A stretch of 64,000 bases of DNA from Lycorma delicatula (taxonomy: Eukaryota > Arthropoda > Insecta > Hemiptera > Fulgoridae). The notes under the pieces are model-generated. The model ran no database searches. It saw only the letters and a program-made list of their open reading frames with translations, and was not told the origin of the DNA. Both the position numbers and the translations under genes were made by a program. The stretch covers positions 59,579,701 through 59,643,700 of the forward strand of contig NC_134463.1 of assembly GCF_047948215.1 (NCBI RefSeq), written 5' to 3'. Of this stretch, positions 58,531 through 64,000 are shown in pieces; the stretch's first letter is position 1, and every line of letters begins with the position of its first letter.

Positions 58531-59188
58531 ACTTCCTTTTACGCCTATTAAATGACGTATACACATTTTTTAAAAAATAAAATTGTACATAAAATTTTAT
58601 TTCATTAATAACTTCCGTTATTTTTTCATATATTTTTTTATTGTTATTATTGAATTATTATTTACTGTAAAACTTTTTCACAATCAGAGGTTAATAATTA
58701 TTAATAAATCAATATATTTAAATTAAAAAAAAGAAAAAAGTAGATGATGTCGAATTCGAACCTATGTGCCTTCTCCTTGTAAGATCCAAATATTTCATTA
58801 ATTAAAATTTTATTTACAAAATAAGTACCACTTATGATATACCCGTATTGTTGAAAAGCCTCAATGAGGGCTTACTTCTGGAGTTTAGAAAAAAGTACAA
58901 AATCAAACTTTTTGAATTTTGGGCTTTTTTGGACATTTTTGGTCTAGTGATTGCAATTAAAAGGGGAGGTGCACAATTAGATGTTATGACAGTCCTAAAT
59001 CTAAAATTTCAAAATTCTACGGCTAATTGTTTCAGAGCTATGCGAGGTACATGTACGCACATACGTACGTACAGACGTCACGCCGAAACTAGTCAAAATG
59101 GATTCAGGGATGGTCAAAATGGATATTTACGTTGAAATCTGAAAATCGAAATTTTTTGCTATTACAATACTTTTTCGTACAAGGAAGT
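58531..59188 (-). mobile_element. ACTTCC-family repeat, short form with both ends
   Basis: 658 bp. Minus-strand start acttccttgtacg (complement of 59176-59188), end ggcgtaaaaggaagt (complement of 58531-58545). The terminal inverted pair is clearest here. The 95-codon plus-strand frame at 58848-59135 is antisense to the repeat and not a gene. Confidence 0.8.
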
Positions 59189-59214
59189 TAAAAGTATTCG
59201 GCAGTTTTTTTCGT

Positions 59215-59430
59215 GCGAAATTTTTTTAGCTATCTAGTGGTGCTTTTTATTTTTATATCCAATTAAAAATAAATTCTCCATTTGCGAAAAATTAAACATT
59301 TTTTCTTAATTTGTTAACAGATTAAATAGTTAATCGCTTAGGATCCGCTAGGGCACACTTTTATTCTACATATTTATCCGAACTCATTCCAATAATTTGC
59401 TATAGAAAATGTTTTCGATGTACTAAATCT
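59215..59430 (-). repeat. right member of inverted pair
   Basis: Inverse partner of 57970-58150: tattctacatatttatccga, actcattccaataatttgct. The match is imperfect, roughly three bases in four by eye. Confidence 0.65.
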
Positions 59431-60409
59431 CTATCGACTCGGCTATTCCATTCATATTGCACACATTAACAGTTGATTATTTTGTAGGTTATGAAGAAGT
59501 TAATTGTTTAGACCAGATTAGTTCTGTATATCATGAAGTATGAACTATTATTTATAGTATTAATTTCGTGTTAGCTTTTTATTATTTTAAAGTACTAAAA
59601 AGGTGTCGATACACCTCAGTTATTATAATGGTTTTCTGTGTTTTATTGTGTTTATAAATTCAATAGTGTTATGCTAAACATTGAAAAATTATCTCATATA
59701 ACTGCTTAATAGTCCAGCAGGATAGTAAAAAATGTGAATGAATCTGAATCGATATGTAAAATATTTGTAAACACTCCGTGTTCTCGTTGGAAAATTTTTG
59801 GATGTGTACTTTTGAATAGAGAAAATAATCTTTTAAACACTTCGATAGCAATGATCGCATTCTTGAAGATGTTCTACGCAAAATTAAACAGACATACAAT
59901 TTTTTCTCTATTATAGATTTCTCATAATTATATTACAAAAACCTATTTGAAAATTTGAAATATTTATTGATATGTGAGGTGGCATCCGTCTTCTTAGATT
60001 AGATGTCTTTCATTAATAAGTAACTTTGTATCGCCTTCCCTTTTTTGTATTAAAATTTACTACAGCAGATCGATACGTTTTCTCTATTGAAGATTAATTA
60101 TTTAAACAGCAGTGAGAATTTTCAACATTTTTTGTTTAAATTACTTTAATTTACTATTGAAATTATCTTGTTTTGTCCAGCGATGTTTTTCAGTTAATAA
60201 TGAATAAATATGATTAAAAATAATTGTTTACTTTTTGGGAATAAAATTATTAAATATTAAAATATTATTATAATTTTCATTAATGTCCTCTGAATTGTGT
60301 GATTAATTTTGCAGTAATTCTCTATATTTAGTGTCTTACATTATTACTTTAACATGATTTCATGTGTTTATATTACTTACCTAGCAGCATTGCTCTTGAG
60401 CTATTCTGC

Positions 60410-61468
60410 AAGCAGGAAAGTATATTAATCAGTAAAAAAGATGAAGTTTGGGGTTTTTAACATATCCTCGACGTTTTATCAACCAGGGACTCCAAAAAAC
60501 AAAAAAAAAAGTGGGAAGGGGTAATATTCATACTCTATGAGGGCTTTTCAACGCACAAGTGTTACTTATTTTCATTGGTTCCAGGGTTATAGCCAAATAA
60601 AATTTTAATTAATGAAACATTTTGATCAAGGTGTACATGGTTCTAATCAGACTTCATCAGATTAGCGTGTTAGAAGCTTAACTTTTGACTGGATTAACCG
60701 ATTTTGAAGAAATTTTGTACAAACTCGTTTACATTGGTAATTTATTGGTAAAATTTTGGATCAATTTTATCAAAATTTTGCAAACATAACTTTAATGCTC
60801 AGTACATGCGTGCAAGTTTAATTTTTCCATTTAAAAAAAAAAAAAAGTCCCATTATTTCCCCTTTGGCAAAAATCGAAAAAGCTATATTTTTGTTTATTA
60901 CGTATTTTTAACCGATGTTTCTTTACCTTCCTAGGCATAGTAGTAGTTCTAGTGACTCCGACAAAATACTTTGAGGTGATATTGGGAATGGGGGAACCAA
61001 TCAAAGTTTAAAAAAATGAATTTGATTTCAAAACTTATTTTAGTAATCTAAACTTCTAATATTATGTAAAGGTTAGATAAACTTTTAATAATATTACTAC
61101 AATAAAATGTTATCATAATTCACACCCCTCACGCAAAAAAGAAATTTTAGGTTACTTTTTACTGGTTGTACATTTTTTAGTAGAATTTTATTTTTAGTTT
61201 CTTCCATTTAACATAGTAAACGTAGAAAAATGAAAAAAAAATCTTTTAAGTTTATTGTGGAGGCGGAGGAGCAGAAAAACCCAGATTTTTCAAAATTTTT
61301 AAACTTTTTTCGTTTATGTTAAATGATAATTTTACAATAAAATTTCATCAAAAATTATTCCCACTCCAAAAAAAATTTTAGGTAATTTTTTTTCACGTAT
61401 AATTATTTTTCCACTATATATGAATAAATAACCAGTATCGTGAAAGTATTATAATTTTGTTATAAGAT
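60410..61468 (+). repeat. dispersed repeat R2, copy 3, with an ACTTCC fragment inside
   Basis: R2 landmarks (ctattctgcaagcaggaaa, gattaaccgattttgaagaa, caaaaatcgaaaaagctat, tttcacgtataattattttt). An internal piece at 60536-60660 (gagggcttttcaacg, ttggttccagggttatagcc) is ACTTCC-family core without its ends. The R2 end (61390-61450) also matches 38705-38790. Confidence 0.68.
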
Positions 61469-61474
61469 CGGTTT

Positions 61475-62372
61475 TACTGCGTTGTACGAAGTAAAAGAAA
61501 TATTGCGATCGCGAAAAATTTCGGCTTTCAGATTTCAACGGAACTATCCATTTTGACCATCCCTGAATCCATTTTGATTAGTTTTGGCGTGACGTCTTTC
61601 TTATTCCTATTTAGCCTACGGTAATTACTTTTCAGATAATACTTCAGAGGTTGAATGAGGATGATATGCGTGAGTGTAAATGAAGTGTAGTCGTCTTGTT
61701 CAGTCTCAGTTAGACCATTCCTGAGATGTGTGGTGAATTAAAACCCAATCACCAAAGAAAACCGGTATCCACGATCTAGTATTCAAATCTGTGTAATAAT
61801 AACGGACTTTACTAGGATTTGAATGTTGAAATTCTCGACTTCCAAATCAGCTAATTTGGGAAGACGCGTTCACCATTAGACCAACACGGTCGGTTTTGGC
61901 GTGACGTCTGCGCGTACGTATGTGTACAACATCTAGTTGTGCACCTCCCCTTTTGATTGCAATAGACTGGACCAAAAGTGTCAAAAAAATTTGAATTTTG
62001 GCCTTTTTCTTAACTGCAGTAATAAGTCCTCATCGAGAGCTTTTCAACAATTTATCGTTGGTGTAATTATTTTCATTGGTTCTAGAGTTATAGCCAAATA
62101 AAATTTTAATTAACGAAATATTTGGATCAAGGGGAAGCCACATCAGTTCGAATCAGACTCCTTATTTTTAAACATTTTTTTTAATTTTAATATATTGATA
62201 ATGTTAAAAATTATTACTATAAATAATAATTAAAAACTAACAAGAAAAAAAGAAAAAATATCAGAAGTTGTTAATGAAATAAAAATGTACTTTTCATTTT
62301 AAAAACACGTTTTTTTATTAAAAAAAAAAAAATTAATAGGCGTACAAGTAGATCATGGGTGTCCACATCAGA
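61475..62372 (+). mobile_element. ACTTCC-family repeat split by a SINE-A
   Basis: Starts (act)gcgttgtacgaagtaaa and ends ggcgtacaagtagat with the tail gtgtccacatcaga. The SINE-A at 61598-61892 interrupts it in the conserved tggcgtgacgtct segment; the two halves rejoin exactly when the insert and one target copy are removed. Confidence 0.8.
61598..61892 (-). mobile_element. SINE-A with 17-bp target duplication (full-length reference copy)
   Basis: Flanked by identical gttttggcgtgacgtct at 61581-61597 and 61893-61909. The 295-bp body on the minus strand starts at its tRNA-like head (ccgtgttggtctaatggtga; A box) with cattcaaatcctagtaaa (B box), then ggataccggttttctttgg, and ends ctaaataggaataagaa. 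This copy fixes the true limits of the family. Confidence 0.88.
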
Positions 62373-64000
62373 TTTTTTAAATAATTAATAGCGCACCTAC
62401 ATTTTTTATTTTATTATTGACTATTTTATGATTCTATTCTGATCATGGTTTTACCACGGTTTCCCTTGTTCAATCCAGGAAAATTTTGGGTCGGTTACTT
62501 TTTTTTTATCCTTGGAATAACATATCTACCAATTCCTGACGCGATCTATACAATGTATTGTTAATACATTTCTAAACATGTTAATAAAAAAAAAAAATAA
62601 TAATAATAATAAACCAACTATTATTTAAATGGTTATCTGATCTCTGTAAAACAATAATTATATCAAAAATATATTGAAACTTGCTTTATTCTGCTTCAAA
62701 TCCATCAGTAATACTTTTAGCATGACCAATATAGTTTTAACAACCTCAAGCTAAGAATTTTTCAAATAATCTTCAAACAATCCCCATTCATCCTGCTGAA
62801 TTTTTTTTGTAGATCAAGTAACTTTATCTAAATTGGAATCGACTATTAACAATTCAGTTTTAAGCTACAAACTAATATTTTATCTTTAAAAATTAAAGAG
62901 CTACTTGATATTGGGTTTAGGTTTATTTAAAGAAAACATTCACTTATCTTCAGGATCATTTTGCAGTGTGGATGTATCCAGTTGAACTACAAACCTTCCA
63001 GCGAGTTTCCTTCCCCCTCCATTAAGCAATGGAGAGTGATTAATAGTGAATTTATTTACAAATAATTAGTGTTTTGGAAGTTGTATAGTTTAAAAAAATT
63101 AAAAAAGAAATTGTATATAAATTATTAATGTTGAGATATAGCTCCTCGTATTCACGTTGAGCAGCTTCAGAATTTCTCTTACAAAATTAATAAATAAAAA
63201 TTAAATCTGCATATTCCTCGTTAAGAAACTGCATTTTTACACTACGATATGATAACACTACACTTCCTTTATGTGTATGATAATTTATGACAACGCATTT
63301 AAAGTTCACAATTTTCATTTTTCACCAGCTGTTTAGTATTGCCAACCTGTACAATAATTTTTTTTAAATATTTCTAAGTAACATACATTTCAATTTAATT
63401 TTTTACGTAATTATTTCGTTTTATCTGTAAATTATTGCATATTAACATCTAAAGTATTGTTTTATAAATTTAGAATTTCATTTAAAATTATTTTCAATAA
63501 TCCGCGTTTTTGTTTTTAAAAAAATGTTTATTAGATATAGAAAGAATAATACGGGTTTCTTGTCTATTTTTCTTCTGTTTTACTTTTTATTGGCTGTATT
63601 TACATTAATTTTTCCCAGAATTAAATTCTGTACAAGTTTCGTTACTTAAGCTCCGCGTTTATTAGTCATTTAATGACGCTATTGTACTACAAATCTAAAA
63701 AAAAAAAAAATTATTTTGACACCGAATTTTGTGTTTTACGACTTTATGTCTTACTATCAGAGTTACAGTTCTGGGACCTATTTTATCCTATTTCTTAGCT
63801 CAAATTACATAAGAATCCTTTCTCATTAATATCGATCCCAAAAATTACGGTAGGTCTTCTTTTTATTAGAACATCATAAATCCGGGCGAAAACAAAGCAT
63901 TTCCAAACTTATGTTTTCATTATTTTCACCAATAGAAAATGTCCTGAAAGTTTCTCCGTTTCTTCACGGGGCATTCTGTATATATATATATATATACACA
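62373..64000. other. end of window: amphiphysin intron, no gene seen
   Basis: Apart from the 63.1-kb transposase fragment, only AT-rich sequence: an (AAT)n run at about 62597-62611, a GC-richer repeat-like patch at 62440-62560, and a (TA)n run at 63979-63996. Confidence 0.45.
63128..63234 (-). mobile_element. transposase N-terminal fragment (DUF4817-like)
   Basis: Minus-strand ATG reads MQFLNEEYADLIFIY, a stop, then FCKRNSEAAQREYEELY. This matches the helix-turn-helix start common in insect Tc1/mariner-type transposases (NEEYADMIFVYGFCNGNSEAA). Nothing further of the transposase is recognisable downstream. Confidence 0.65.

Noticed and set aside
58848..59135. 95-codon plus-strand frame
   Set aside because: Antisense to an ACTTCC-family repeat; the same sequence occurs in other copies without an open frame.

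Overview
This is an AT-rich (about 70% A+T by eye) nuclear window from an animal, very probably an insect and plausibly a hemipteran. The evidence is spliced genes with introns up to 6 kb, an amphiphysin start exon close to the fruit-fly protein, and a load of mariner/Tc1, hAT, non-LTR and tRNA-derived SINE relics. There are no bacterial-type operons, and most long open frames are chance or transposon debris.

Three gene pieces can be supported. (1) A five-exon gene on the minus strand (24230 down to 10082) encodes DNAJC9, a J-domain co-chaperone for histones H3-H4. All splice sites and phases fit, and the HPD motif is present. Its last exon carries a -1 frameshift and a downstream nonsense change that shorten the conserved C-terminal tail. 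(2) A 66-codon plus-strand exon at 25445-25642 starts 1.2 kb from DNAJC9 in divergent orientation; it has a basic, mitochondrial-presequence-like N-terminus and I do not recognise it. (3) The first coding exon of amphiphysin (Amph/BIN1 family) lies at 54170-54238 on the plus strand and is followed by at least 9.7 kb of intron.

Layout: 1-12.2 kb is a large inverted duplication of the DNAJC9 3' end. Arm A (1-6575, running off the window) has lost the splice acceptor and was split by a hAT transposon. A 1704-bp tandem duplication later copied part of the arm together with the 5' part of the hAT. Arm B (9620-about 12245) carries the terminal exon in use and preserves the empty hAT target site. 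12.5-24.2 kb is the rest of DNAJC9, its introns holding a Tc1/mariner element with long inverted repeats, a 158-bp-arm palindrome, a mariner relic, a LINE relic and a broken copy of exon 3. 25.6-54 kb is mainly repeats: a family beginning ACTTCCTTGTACG, a family marked by 'ccgattttgatgaaattt', two tRNA-derived SINE families nested in each other, a foldback-like pair at 38-41.6 kb, and a second LINE on the minus strand at 51.4-53.2 kb. 54.2-64 kb is amphiphysin intron 1 with more of the same repeats.

No dedicated new multi-gene system is visible. The most unusual structure is the DNAJC9 inverted duplication. It could form a long hairpin RNA against its own gene if transcribed through, and its two arms record the order of duplication, hAT insertion, tandem duplication and exon decay.
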